Positions 25,671 to 38,008 of a stretch of 64,000 nt of DNA are shown one piece after another; the first letter of the stretch is position 1, and every line of letters begins with the position of its first letter. This DNA comes from Serpula lacrymans var. lacrymans S7.9 (taxonomy: Eukaryota > Basidiomycota > Agaricomycetes > Boletales > Serpulaceae): contig NW_006763299.1 in the NCBI RefSeq assembly GCF_000218685.1, positions 926,061 through 990,060 on the forward strand. Reading direction: 5' to 3'. Position numbers and translations under genes: made by a program. The notes below the pieces were generated by a model. It searched no databases. It had not been told where the DNA came from and saw only the letters and a list, made by a program, of their open reading frames with translations.

Positions 25671-26801
25671 ATGGACTCTTCAGAGCTATATCACGTCAAA
25701 CAGCAGTTCATCCTTGGTATGAATATTCAAATAAATTTCTTATTGTAGACTTGAAAGAAGCACTAATATTACTGTTTCTTCTAGGCGCGTATAAATCACT
25801 TGCTGAGCTTTCTCTTCCCTCGCCTTCTGCCGCAGATTATATCCCGACACTACTGTACAAAGCCCGTGCCAGCATCGCTCTAGACGACCCACAATCCGCT
25901 CTTGCGCTAATACCGTCTGATACAGAGAATGTCGCACTGAAAGCCGTGACAGCTTTGGCTCAATATGTCGACGCTGGTGGGGAAGAGGCTCTGGAAGCGT
26001 TGAGAGATCTGTGTGTTGAAATAGAAGCTGATGAAGAAAGCGAGGAAAGAGAGAAAGATATCGTACGAGTTGTTGCTGCCACTGCTTTTGCTAGGGTCGG
26101 TGAGGTAGAGGAGGCGTTAGAGACACTGAGCGGCGCATCAGAGAATCTGGAAGCGTGAGTAATGGAGCAACGACTCGCCCATTTTCTCCTTTCCAGATTT
26201 GTCAACATACTCACCATGCACGCTTCAATAGCATCGCCGCAACCGTTCTCATATATCTTTCAATTTCTCGTCCTGATCTCGCTCAAAAAGCTTTCAACGC
26301 TGCGAAAAAGTGGGCCGAGGATGATCTTCTCTTGCAGCTCATTGAATCATCTATCGGATTGAGAACCGGGACGAACGCGTACGCAGATTCAGCAGCGTTT
26401 TATACGGAACAGCTTGGCAACCCGTCCGTATCTTCGGCCCATCTCCTTACCGCGCGTGGCATCGTGCGCATACTAAGGGGTGAGGTGGTTGAGGCAAGGA
26501 GCGATTTGGAGGAAGCACTGGAGCAGACTAAAGGCAGCGGGACGCAGGGAGAAGTGCTTGCAGGTCTAGTCGTCGCCCTTGGCCTTGGAGCAGGCAAGAC
26601 AGCCGAGACAGAGGAAATATGGGGGTGAGTATCCAGCATTTATGCGATGTGTCACGCCTGACGCCTCCGGAATGTAGACGACTGAACGCAGAATATTCAT
26701 CTCATCCTCTCGTAGCAGACGTGGCTTTGAAAGCTAGTTCATTCGACGATTTTGCAGCGAAGTTCGAGGTACCTCCCCCAGCTGTCGGTACCAGAGCATG
26801 A
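25671..26801 (+). CDS. SEC28: Coatomer subunit epsilon (COPI coat)
   Basis: Epsilon-COP stabilises alpha-COP in the COPI coat for Golgi-to-ER retrograde transport. Four exons: 25671-25716, 25785-26154, 26232-26624, 26678-26801; 310 aa, normal for the family. The N-terminus reads MDSSELYHVKQQFILGAYKS, and the rest is TPR-like helical hairpins, including LLYKARASIALDDPQSALAL, AATAFARVGEVEEALETL and YLSISRPDLAQKAFNAAKKW. The C-terminal HPLVADVALKASSFDDFAAKF matches the usual ending in style. All junctions are GT-AG and keep phase. No defect is seen; it should be an essential or near-essential housekeeping gene. Confidence 0.9.
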
Positions 26802-28219
26802 TTTCAGTCTTTGCTATCTTGAGATGTGGTTACAATTTCACATCTATTCTAGTGCAGAGTGCAGATCTCAGACGTACTGAGAGACTACAGCCTGTATGCA
26901 CGACTGCTACTCGGCCGATTCACGAAAAACCATGGGCTCATTGTAGAGTAATATATTTGATACATGTTATCACTATTTTATTGACTTCTGCCCTGTTTCC
27001 TATTACTCTATCTCAAACTGGGAGAAAGTGAGAGCATAGGTGATACTTGCAAGAAGTCAAATCACGTGATTATGAACAGACGCGTCACGTCGTAAATAAA
27101 GTGTCGTGACCGCGTGACTTTTGGGTATCTTCTCTTGACCACGGGTAAATTCCGTACTGGGAGCTCAATCTGCGAGATCCTTATTCACCGCATTTGATGT
27201 CAGTGGTCCATATGGATCCTATGAAGGGACCTTCGGGCTTGCACTAGCGCCGTCTGCATATCTATTTCCCGGTGATATGTCTTCCCCAATGGCGGTGTAG
27301 AAGATACGCGGTGACCGAACTGTATGCATATGGTGCTATGAAGACTGCTATAGCGTGCGTCACGACGAGTACAATAAGCATTTTGACCAAAGATTGAATA
27401 GCATCCACCTTCAGTCATTGCCAGGAATAGGCTGTCTTTTACACACTGCTGCGGAGACGATGTCGAGAGATGGCTCATGACTGGAATGCTGCCGAACACA
27501 TTACCAGAGCAACGAATAGGGAACGTAATGAGCCGTCTTCAGACGTCCGGGTGATCCAGATTTTCAGGCTACTTACGACTTCTGTGAGCTTTGCGTCAAA
27601 TGTGGTTGTGGTATCACTCGGGCTGTATGAATGAATTCGACGCCCGCCGCGGTGCGATAACCAACAGACGCTGAGCTCAGTTCAGTCCTGTAATGGTCTG
27701 CGGGGTCTTCCGTTCGAAGATCAAAAAGGTTCCGCGGGGTGTGGATTAAGGAATTTGAAGAACTCTAGAACTCATCGGAAGAATCGCTGCGATTTGACAG
27801 ATTTAATTATGGAGACATGATATATTAACTTAGGGTGTGATGCTTTTGCTAACCGCGACTATCGGAGCCGTGCAGACGATACGACGTACCACAAGTCTAC
27901 AAGGACGTTGCAGTCGTCGTTGGAGACAGTGGCGAACACGTGTTGGGCGCTGAGCATTGCATTAGCGTTGAGCGGCAGTGGAAGTATAGTTCAAGCATGG
28001 GCGTTAGATGCGGCGTGAAACCCATCAAAAAAGAACATGATTACCTAGATTTTATAACAAAGATGTTGCTCGGGTCCTTCTTCGGATTAGAACCAGTTTC
28101 GGGTTGTCCTCAATCTGTCAACCCGGTTCGTCCTGGCTCGCTTACTGGTCCTTTATTTAGCTGTCGTCCTTTTCCCAACCATCCTCCGACTCTCTCTCCC
28201 ACTCTGAGCAGCCAGCACC
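26802..28219. other. 1.4 kb intergenic region upstream of the Ppo gene
   Basis: No supportable gene. AATCACGTGATT near 27059 is a perfect palindrome around an E-box core CACGTG, just downstream of coatomer epsilon, with more GTGAC/CGTGA half-sites to about 27120. The stretch may hold upstream control for the oxygenase gene. A pyrimidine-rich run (CCTCCGACTCTCTCTCCC) at 28185-28202 lies just before that ATG. Confidence 0.4.
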
Positions 28220-31200
28220 ATGTCTACCCTTGGCAGATCTCTTTCGTCCCGTCTCGTTCCAAAATCGACGTCCGCGTCGGTGAGCATTCCTCGTAACTTG
28301 CTATATGCGCGCTTTCGTTCTAAACCATCCTAGCAGCAGGCAAATGGCTCGGCCTCTTCAGAGTTTGCGCCAGCTCCCTCTCACACCGGCGAGACCAAAG
28401 TAATTGCGCAGATAAAAGACTATGTATGCATACATACACATTACACTTGGGCAAGACAGTCTAACCTAACTGTTCAATTCTCAGATGAAGCGCAGTGTCG
28501 AGGACATTAGTGAATCCACTGTTGTATGTTTCTTCAACTTTCCTTCTCTGTCACGCGTTTATTCATTCTCGTCGCGTAGGCTGCTATCCTAAATGCGGCT
28601 GAGCACTCGAGCGCTATCGACGATCGCAAATTACTGGTGTGTACTATTGCATTATGTGGCGAAAACTTCTCACAAGTCTTTGTTAGCTTGAGCACATTCT
28701 CAGTTTCATGGCATTCCATCCTCCTGGTAAAATTCATGACTTGATCCAGACCTTCGTCATCAAGTTTTGTAAGTTTTCATAATGATCGTCGAAATATTTG
28801 TATGAATAACACGCATTCATTTAGTGTACGACGACCTTCCACATCCTCCTGCAACCTATCTCGGTGACAAACTTGCCTTCCGTACTGCTGATGGATCATA
28901 TAACAACCCAGACGTTCCTGATCTGGGGAAAGCTGGAACTCCCTACTCGCGCAGTGTTCAACAGGCTAACCCACAACCTCGCAACCAGATGCCGGACGCT
29001 GGTCTTGTGTTTGACACACTCCTCAAACGCAAAGAGGTATATGAAATCTTCTGATTTACGTGAGATCACTAAAATTAACGCGGATCTAGTTCGTAAAACA
29101 CCCGGCAGGCCTGTCAAGCATGATGTTCTCCTTTGCAGCTCTTGTCATACACAGCGTGTTCCGTACCGACCATAAGAACCCCAGCATCAATTTGACCTCT
29201 TCGTACGTTGACCTCGCGCCTTTGTATGGCAACGACCAAGAAACGCAGGACAAACTGCGTCTTCGAGATGGACGTGGATTACTCTATCCTGATGTGTTTG
29301 CCGAAGACCGTTTGTTGCTTCTTCCCCCCGCAGTGTGCGTTATTCTTGTTCTTTTCAGCCGAAATCACAATGTAAGCTTTTTTCTATTCTCTATCGTTAT
29401 TGAGGAAGTTTACAATACCCATATGCAAAATTAGTACATTGCAAAGCGCCTGCTCGAGATCAACGAACGTGGCAAATGGTTCGACCCCTCAACTCTCACT
29501 GAAGCGAAGCGTGTAAAACAGGAAGAAGAAATCTTCCAGATTTCACGACTGATTAACTGTGCTTGGTTCGCCTCTGTAGTGTTTTCCGATTACTTCAGCG
29601 CTATCTTGGGACTCGTTCGTTATGGAAACAGCTGGAGCTTGTCGCCCTTTGGAGTGAGTTGAATCTGAGAAATGTTGGACAAAAATTGAGTGCTAACTAT
29701 CATTGTGAATGCACAGGAAATCCGGAACAACGATCATTCTCTATTCGAGCGAGGGCGTGGAAACGCCTGCAGTGTTGAGGTATGCTACTCATAATTTAGG
29801 TCTTGAATGCGGACTGACATTATTGACAATTGGCAGTTCAATTGCTTATACCGGTGGCATGCTACGACATCCGTGCAGGATGAGAAGTGGATCCAGGCGC
29901 AATTTGAGAAAGTCTTCCCTGGGAAGAAGCCTGAAGATGTATGTGAATTCAATTGTATTTCGTGTTATACGACTAAAGCTCATCTTGTTATGGCACCTAC
30001 TAACTTCCAGATCACGGTCAAGGATTTCTATTCCACTGAAGCGGTACTCGAAGCGTCTGAGCCCGACATTCAACACTGGACATTTGATGAGTATGTAACG
30101 TTGGTTATTTATTTAATCCGGTCCCTTTACTAAGGTTTCAATAGTCTGAAACGTCAGGAAGATGGATCGTTTAAAGACTCGGACCTTGCGAAAATTTTAC
30201 ATGATGCGTATGTCTTACTCTCGTTATCCTTGGTTAGAACCCTCACAGCGATTTAGGACCGAGCATCCTGCTGCCGCTTTTGGTGCACGGAGCACTCCTC
30301 ATGTCATGCGTCTGCACGAGGTTATGGGTATCGAGGCTAACCGTTCATGGGGTGTCTGCTCCTTGAATGACTTCAGAAAGGTAAGAGATTCTTCATCGTT
30401 GTCAGTTACCTTACTAATGTATCATATCAGTTCTTAGGCTTGAAGAGTAAGTTGTTTGGGTATACAACATGAGCTGTTAGACATTAATTGCACTTTGTAG
30501 CATACGAGAGTTTCCTGGAATGGAACCCCGACAAAGAGATCGCCGATGCCGCTGAAAAATTGTACGGCCATATTGACAACTTGGAACTATACGTTGGCCT
30601 GCAGGCTGAACAAACCAAGCCTGTCGTCGAAGGTGCTGGGCTTTGCCCCGGTAAGTTATGATTTTGCTCGTCTTACGAGACTCTTTTATTGAGCCACATT
30701 GTGCGCAGGATACACCATTTCACGTGCCATTTTGAGTGATGCCATTGCTCTGACCCGTGGTGACCGCTTCTACACGCAAGACTACACGCCTTTCAACATG
30801 ACTGCTTGGGGCTTCGCTGATTGCCAACGTGACCCCAACGGGTTTGGCTTCGGCTCGACTCTTGGTCGTCTCATCTTGCGCACTCTGCCCAATGACTTCA
30901 CGAAGAACAGTGTGTACACTTGGTTCCCACTGATGACTCCAGATGCGATGGAGCCACATTTGAAAAAATTGAAGTTGCTTGATCAGTACGATCTCAAGAG
31001 GCCCGGCGTTACCCCGGGCACTAGCGCTGTCGAAGGATATGTGGAAGTTGGAGAAATATTGAAGGATACCAGCAAATTCGGCACAGAGTATGCAGCCCGA
31101 GCAAAGGAGGTTATCAAAGGCAAAGGGTGAACCATAAAATGTTTCCTTGCTGCTTCAGTTATGCTCATCACTCGCGATAGATTCTACACTGCTTCTGAGA

Positions 31201-32902
31201 ATGGTGAAGAAGAGAAGAAGGAATTCCTCGGCGCGCTTGCCCCATCAACGGAGGCTGCCGACGCCATTGGTAAATACTTCTTCAAAAAGACGACCGAGCT
31301 TATCAAGGTGAAATCGTTCTCACTCGTTGGCGAGAATGTCCGCGGTGTCAATGTCGTGCGCGATGTACTTAAGTACGTCCCCATTTACTGGGCAGCGACA
31401 GAGGTGGTGAGTAAGCTACAATGATTGATTGCCTTGATGCTGATGAGAAATGGCTTGTAGGCTGGTATTCGCATTAAATCGAAAGAGAGCCCCCACGGTG
31501 CCTTTGGCGAGCAAGAGCTTTATGATATGCTTGGTGAAATTTATACGTATGTGGATCGCACTTCGTATCTTTCAGTGCTTGAACCATTGCCTCCATCTCC
31601 ATAGATACGTTTTCCTGGACGTCGAACAATCCAAGTATATGGTACTCCAAGAAGCTGCTAAAGGCCATGTTGAGAAGCTCCTTCACCACATCAAGGGTGC
31701 TCTTGGTGGCCCTGTGAGTAACAGGGTATGTTTTTTAAAATCTATCAGAATGTATGCTGTGCTAAATTGTATGGTATAATGTCGTACAGATTTCCATTGC
31801 TGGACTTGTAGGAACTATCTCGGGCATGTTTGGTAGCAAGTCGAAGAAGGATGGCAGAGTTGATTTCCTGAAGCGCCTTTTCGAACTTGGCCATTCAACA
31901 GACCAGTTGGCCAATTCAATTCTCGCTGTCATGGTTCACAGTGTTGAGATATCATTGGGTTCGCAAGGATATTTTACATATTTCGCACACATTTAACTGA
32001 TCAAATACCGAACAGGACTAACAAACATCGTCAACATCCTTTTGGATGCGGACCAGACTGCATCATTCCGCTCTCAGGCCGAAGATGCCGATGCGAAAGA
32101 ATTTGCTGGACTTGAGGCTTATGTGTTGGAGGCACTGAGTACAACATAAATTCCTTGGTAGTTTGCGTGTAAACTGACGACTTTTGCAGGACTGGACCCT
32201 CCTTTCCGGGGTGTCTACCGTGAGTTGTGTGTTCGATTGATTGCTTGGCAAGTTGGTCTGACTCCCTCCTGCAGGCGTTGCCAAAGAAAACACGACTGTT
32301 GGGTCATTAACTGTCACCAAGGGCGAGCGTCTCTTCTTGAACATCGCCGATGCCAACTTGAATGTCCGTCTTCCGTTCACTTTTCTTGATATAGTTTGTA
32401 ATGATGTTTTCTTGCAGGACGATGTTTTCCCCAACCCGACAACTTTCGATGCCTCCCGCAGTCCGAAGGAGAAGTACTTACGAGGCGATGGTGCTTTCAA
32501 GTATGTACAGCCTTTCTCGACCTTTATGTTACGTGAACTCACTGTCACGGGGCGATATGACAGATGTCTTGGCCGTGAAATTCTTTCCCGAGCTATTGTA
32601 CAGGTTCTTCTCGGGATCTTGTCGTTTGACAACGTCCGTCGTGGGCCCGGTCAGTCGGGCAAACTCACGAGGTAGGGGCAACAGGTTGTGCTGCTATAAT
32701 TGTCACTGACCCTGACTCTTGCGACAGATTCAAAGATGCTGCCTTCCCTGATCTGCAATTCGCTTACCTTAATGACCAGCAATTTGCTACTGCATGGCCT
32801 TCGTCTTTGATCATCCAGGTAAGACGGCAGTGCCTATTACTCAATATGCCATCTGACACTGTTTACGATGTTTAGTACGATGTTCCCGGAGCATCATCTT
32901 AA
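28220..32902 (+). CDS. Psi-producing oxygenase / linoleate diol synthase-like fusion
   Basis: Fatty-acid heme dioxygenase fused to a cytochrome P450, which in known fungi makes oxylipin (psi factor) signals. 27 exons: 28220-28279, 28340-28423, 28485-28523, 28580-28636, 28687-28768, 28825-29036, 29090-29371, 29435-29653, 29717-29779, 29837-29938, 30011-30090, 30145-30207, 30257-30380, 30431-30446, 30501-30650, 30709-31126, 31181-31406, 31461-31546, 31605-31725, 31790-31958, 32016-32138, 32190-32219, 32275-32363, 32418-32500, 32564-32671, 32728-32818, 32876-32902; 1067 aa. Peroxidase half: distal-His candidate LVIHSVFRTDH, SSYVDLAPLYG, and FNCLYRWHA with the proximal His and catalytic Tyr. P450 half: EALR (ExxR) in exons 21-22 and Cys ligand in GAFKCLGREI. 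The loop before the Cys lacks the usual FGxGxH pattern, so the P450 may rearrange a different hydroperoxide or be weak. Exon 14 is only 16 nt. Confidence 0.93.
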
Positions 32903-33474
32903 GCGAGCAATGTCACTTCTTGTCATGTTGGTATTCGGTCGTTCAAAAATAGCCTGCACTGTTAAACTTCACTATACTTTAGCATTATTTGTTCATACAT
33001 TACCATTTAGTACTCGTAAGATACCACATTGTCCCAGCAATACGATTGCTCTGTCTGGAAACTTGTTTGTCCTCAAGTAAGGTGAAGCGACTTGTACGTT
33101 CTGCGCGATAAGATAGTTTGTTGTTTGCACAAACGTTACTCTGGCTGCGGTGTCGTGAGTTTGGCTTACTATGAGCCGATCCGCCGGCATTCGACCTCTT
33201 GCGGCCGCGCACTGACGCGGACACGGAGTCCACGATGCTAATAAGTTACCTTGCTTTTCCATGCTGTCCAGACAGACATCTCCCGCGTTTCCCTCCGCAG
33301 CTTTATAATAACCCTCACCCTCTCCTGTGCCCTCCTTATCCTTTATCTGCTACATTCTCTCGTGGAAGGCCTGGTGTGGAGTCTAGGCATATAATTCAAG
33401 TAATATCAAGTGGTCCCAATCAGTCCCAGCTTCCTGTCTTCACTACATCATTCTTATCGATCCTCTGAGCGCTC
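32903..33474. other. Intergenic region
   Basis: About 570 bp between the Ppo stop and the lipase-like ATG. It begins AT-rich and ends in C/T-rich promoter-like sequence (33290-33360). No gene is supported. Confidence 0.5.
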
Positions 33475-35165
33475 ATGTCCAACGTCCATCTCCTTGTGCT
33501 CATCCATGGCATGTGGGGTAACCCTAGCCACTTGGCACAACTAAACCGTATGATCCAGGAAGTCAAGGGTTCGAATGATCAAGATGGCGTGGAACTCGTC
33601 GTTCTAGCCGCCGAGACCAATAAAGACGAGTCCACCTATGATGGGGTTGACTGGGGAGGTGAAAGAGTCGCCAAAGAAGTGAGTGGCTCCTGGTTGCTCT
33701 CTTGCCTCAAACCTTGCTTAGTGGACAACCAATATAGATCTTGGAGGAAATCGAGAAGCAACGGGAAAAGGGGAAGACTGTCACTCGCTTTTCTGTTACA
33801 GGATACAGTCTAGGTGGTCTTGTAGCACGCTATGTGATTGGGTTAGTAATTTTCATTCCCTCACCGACAGGTATTTACTGAAACATGTATGTTCTTAGTA
33901 TTCTTCACCAGCGTGGTTTCTTCGAATCCGTCACCCCTGTTAACTTCAATACCCTCGCTACGCCTCATATCGGCATCCCTAGATATGCCTCTACATTCTC
34001 TTCCATCTTCGCTTACTTGGGACCCAAATTGCTTTCGAGGTCCGGCGAACAGTTCTTTTGTGTAGACAAGTGGTCCGTCAAGGGTCGATCACTTATAGAA
34101 GTCATGGCAGACCCAGGTTAGTAGCAAGATGCATTTCACGAAACGCTATTAACTTTCCCGACTGTGGTAGAACGTATATTTTATCAAGCTTTGCTATTGT
34201 TTCCAAACATTAGAATTTATGCGAACGGGTGGGTTTTCAAATTTGTTGTACTCGAAAACGTTAATCATAATTCGATCATAACCAGTATAAACGACATGAC
34301 CGTACCTTATGTGACCGCTTGTATTGACGCTGAAGACCCTTTCGCGGATTACGAGGAGAATGGCATTCAAGTGTAACTATTTTCCCTCATGACTACTTGT
34401 CCCAGTTTTTGATTCATTTCAATTCCACCAGAGAGTGTCACGAGGAATACAAATATCTAATCAAATCATATGCTATGTCAGAGTCACCAATGGAAATAAT
34501 ACGCACCCCATCTCCCTCTGTATTCTCCGCCGAGTGGTTCTCTAATATCAAGAACAGTCGCCCTCCTTTACCACCATTTCTCCAACGTGGATTCCCATTG
34601 AATATTGTGCGATAATGTACTTTCCCTTTATCATTGTTTGCTAATGAGATGTGTGTAGTTCCTATACGCGCTCCTACCGTTGCTCCTTCCTACATTCATT
34701 TCGCTGGTCCTTGTTCGACTTTCACTGGCTGCCCATCATTCGCGTAGTCGCCTTAAATCACTCGAGGCGAACTCTTTGAATGGCGAGACGCTCATCCACA
34801 TAATTGCAAAGTTGGAAAGCCAGTTAGAAGGCGCCGTAGCTGAATTTTACGATGATCCCCAAACTAGCCCTCGCGGACCTTCACCTGCGCTAGAAACCCC
34901 AGAGTCCGACGGTACCGAAAAGAAAAAGGAACGGAAAAGATCGAAGGCGAAATCGAAATCGAAATCGCACCTACCCATCTTCACGCCCGTCCAACTTCGC
35001 TGTATCGAACATCTTAACAAGATCCCTCAACTGAAGAAAGAGAGAACGTTCTTCAAAGACGTTCGCAATTCGCATGCTATCATAGTTTGTCGAGATATAA
35101 ACATCAAGCAACACCTAGAAGGAGAGGGTATATTGAAACACTGGGCGGACAATTTCGTTTTGTAA
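33475..35165 (+). CDS. DUF676 (ROG1-type) lipase-like serine hydrolase
   Basis: Seven exons: 33475-33678, 33738-33841, 33899-34116, 34171-34228, 34286-34372, 34432-34606, 34659-35165; 450 aa. The alpha/beta-hydrolase start is HLLVLIHGMWGNPSHL (oxyanion-hole HGMWG), the nucleophile elbow is VTGYSLGGLVARY with Ser in GYSLGG, and NFNTLATPHIGIP follows, as in DUF676 acylglycerol lipases. The acid is probably Asp in GINDMTVPYV. Exon 7 opens with a hydrophobic segment (FLYALLPLLLPTFISLVLVRL), likely a membrane or lipid-droplet anchor. A Lys/Arg/Ser-rich linker and a C-terminal helix ending LKHWADNFVL complete it. It probably acts on glycerolipids at ER or lipid droplets, inferred from family knowledge. 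Confidence 0.85.
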
Positions 35166-35628
35166 TGTTTTTATTTATTATATGGATGTTGTTTTGGGCC
35201 TGGGGGGATTGGAATCTCACTGCTGGCGTAGTCTGTCTTTCTTGTTTATCTAATTCAATATATGACAGCCCATGCTGTCCTCGTTTTACCCTGGTCAATC
35301 ACTTATCCAGGTATAGAATTCCTTGGAGATTTTGACCCCGAAGAACCGGCAAAGACGTGAGATGAGAATGGGATATTGTCAATCTCCGAGCGAGCCTTTG
35401 ACCTTTGATGGCCCTTTCACACCGGTGGCTCGACACTGAACACTAATCCCGCTCCTTTGTCTGTGCTGCCAATACATAATCCTTCGAGATGCAAAGGTAC
35501 TACAAAAATCTCTCCGTGGAACTTGAAGTTCACTTTCCTGCAAGGTGTTACAGAGACCTGGTGTCTCTGATATATATTCACCCTTCCCCAACACTCTCTA
35601 CTATAAATCCCATCACCCCGGTATACAT
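35166..35628. other. Intergenic region
   Basis: About 460 bp between the hydrolase stop and the next ATG. TGATATATATTC lies near 35568, a possible TATA element about 60 bp before the ATG of the coiled-coil gene. Nothing else is supported. Confidence 0.45.
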
Positions 35629-38008
35629 ATGGTTCGAACAGGCACACCACGACTGAATCATGCCCGGGCCGCTCAGACTCCGGGTCGCGCTCTTTCGAGA
35701 CGATCACGACTTGGAAGTATCGAGCTTCCAAACCGTCCAACAAATGGGCAACGTGAGTACTGCATCTGCGGTTGTTACTTTGACAATACTTATGTATGTT
35801 TCCTTTGTATAGGATTCATAGCCACTCTAGCACAACTCTTCTCAACTTCAACTTCTGCAAACGAATCCCAGTCCAGATCCAACCAAAACCAGGATGCGGA
35901 GCCCACCTCCTTTACTTATGAGCAGTTCATGGATCAGCGTAAGCCATGACTACCAGTTCATATAATTATGCCACTATTCTCAAAGGCAATTTATGGTAGT
36001 TTCTACGTGTCCTGTTGCCTTAGGAAAGACCACAGGACGTGTCATGAAATATGTCTTGCATACTGCGGTACTCTAAGCTTCAATCACTGTGTGGCTGCAG
36101 CGTATTCTAATCTCACTATAGCAGGAGCGTTTAGGTTTCATTAAAGTGGTGTATTCGGATATGGAAATAAGCAAAATAACCGTTCTACAACCAACCCTAA
36201 CAACGTAAGGGTTGTTTTCTACTGCTGATTCTGGACTGTGATTAAACCAACGATACTTATATAGCCTCAAGACATTCATTTCCAAGGTCGGCAGTTATGG
36301 AATCGATGGCATGTCGCCACGGACAAAATATCGCGCCTATTGTGGCCTCGCTCGAAGGCACTTCGGAGCCATTCCCGCGGTGACCAAAGAAGAGGTCTGC
36401 AATTCGCCGTTGTCTTTCTCCTCGCAGTTTTTCAAGGTCTTGAACTTCACAGCTCTACTCTGAAAATATTCGTTTACGAAGGGAACTTGAAGGAATCAGA
36501 GCTAACCATGATGCTGGACGATTCGAAGAACTTGCTTCTATTGCCGATTCTGGTCTTGACTCTGATGCCCCCATGGATCTTGAAGAAGAAGATCCGGCCA
36601 TTGTTTTAGACGATATGTGAGTTTTTGTGTCAATTTCCTTGCAGGCAAATCGTCAGGGTTCGACTCAGATAATGTTGCAGGAACGAAGACGACGCCGAGA
36701 ATGAACATGAGCTTGGTATCGAAGCAGAGGTTGCAGATCCCAATATCGCATCTCCTATTAAGAGAACGGGTTCAGCCATTTTTTCTGTTGCCGCGTACCC
36801 TACCCCCTCGTCTGCCCCTCGCAACCAAGTGGACACCCGCCGTTCCAGCGTTATTTTGGACAACATGTAGGTTCCTGTGTTTTTTCCTTGTCGACCAATG
36901 GGAAGACTTTAGCTCTAATGTTGTCGCAGGAACGACAATGATGGCGATGACGAAATCGAAATCGAGCAAGGTCTCGAATCACAGCAGGTAATAAATGCCA
37001 GTCCCGCGTCTTCTTGCCAGATAGCAGGGGTAGCTCTTCCAACTCCCACCACATATTCTATTCAGTCGTCCGCTCCTCGCAACCAACTGTTCATCCGTCG
37101 ACCCAGCATGATTTCGAAGGATTTGTAAGTTTTCGTCTTGTTCTCCTTGTATGTAAATGGGCAAATTTTCACTTGGATCTTGACACAGACACGAAGGCGA
37201 GAGAGATGGAGATGGTGCTGATGGACAGAATGTGGACTCAGTAGTACAGCTTCCACACCCTCAGATGAAGGTAACGCAGGCAAACACTACCAACATGTGA
37301 TTCTACCCAGCCAAATGTTTTGTCACACTTGTTACTAATAGGCTATGGGCAGATTTCGGGCTGTGCCCGTCGATCTCACGTCCCCCGTTCGGAGAACAGG
37401 GTCAACCGGTTTAGATGCTGCAGCGTATCCCACTCCATCCTCTGCCCCTCGAAATCAGCTGGCAATTCGTCGATCGAGCGTAGCTACCTTACCACGTGAT
37501 GATGATAGATCTCATCCGTCATCCCCAACGCCTCCATCTCGATCACTATCATTTGTAGCAGCTGGTATCCCATCCCAGCCCGATTGCTCAGAACATCATG
37601 ATGCTAATCACTCGGAAGAAACCGTCGGGACAGGAACAGAAACCACTGCTGGCAGTAGCACAGGTGCTACACTTTATTATGAATGTATCTTGGGCAAAGT
37701 CGATGAAATGGCGCGTAGAACTCAGGCGCTTCGCAAACTTGTGCGCCAAGGGGTGAGTTTCTGCAATGTTTAATACGCGTCAACAAAACTTCAAGGCTCT
37801 TTTGCTCTAGCACGCTCGTTCCAGGCAGGCACAGGCTGAATTAGAGGCTGAAAACAAAAGATTGAAGAATATACTCCAAAGCCTTACTTCCCAAGCACCA
37901 ATGTTTCAGGGGTTCGCGTCCCACGTACGTTTTTGCGTTTGATACATAATTAACATATCCTAAAACTACTGGAAACAGTTAACAAGTATCCAGCAATTAT
38001 ATCCATAG
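35629..38008 (+). CDS. Unrecognised coiled-coil protein with triplicated exon modules
   Basis: Twelve exons: 35629-35752, 35813-35938, 36024-36067, 36125-36204, 36265-36394, 36453-36616, 36681-36866, 36930-37124, 37189-37270, 37342-37752, 37811-37924, 37979-38008; 561 aa. I do not recognise the family. The N-terminus is basic (ALSRRSRLGS) and the middle reads MKYVLHTAERLGFIKV then TFISKVGSYGIDGMSPRTKY. A coiled coil starts at LYSENIRLRRELEG. A module YPTPSSAPRNQ...RRSS followed by an acidic patch then occurs three times (exons 7, 8 and 10), and the introns after exons 6, 7 and 8 resemble each other. The C-terminus is another coiled coil (AELEAENKRLKNILQ). The ends of exons 11-12 lie inside a segmental duplication. 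A nuclear or cytoskeletal scaffold is possible but unproven. Confidence 0.75.
36600..37480 (+). repeat. Diverged tandem exon-intron modules inside the coiled-coil gene
   Basis: Three units encode a PTPSSAPRNQ-like core plus RRSS/RRPS, at about 36787-36850, 37035-37113 and 37428-37485. The linked introns at 36617, 36867 and 37125 all begin GTRRGTT-like, contain TCCTTG and a CAAATG/GGCAAA-like segment, and are followed by an exon starting with a short acidic run. This points to duplication of whole exon-intron units rather than of coding sequence alone. Confidence 0.7.

Noticed and set aside
27059..27120. CACGTG palindrome cluster as a defined operator
   Set aside because: E-box cores are frequent and the site is downstream of one gene and 1.1 kb from the next; no evidence of function.
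36980..37030. Extra intron inside exon 8 of the coiled-coil gene (GTAATA...ATAGCAG)
   Set aside because: Removing the 40 nt breaks the frame at once.
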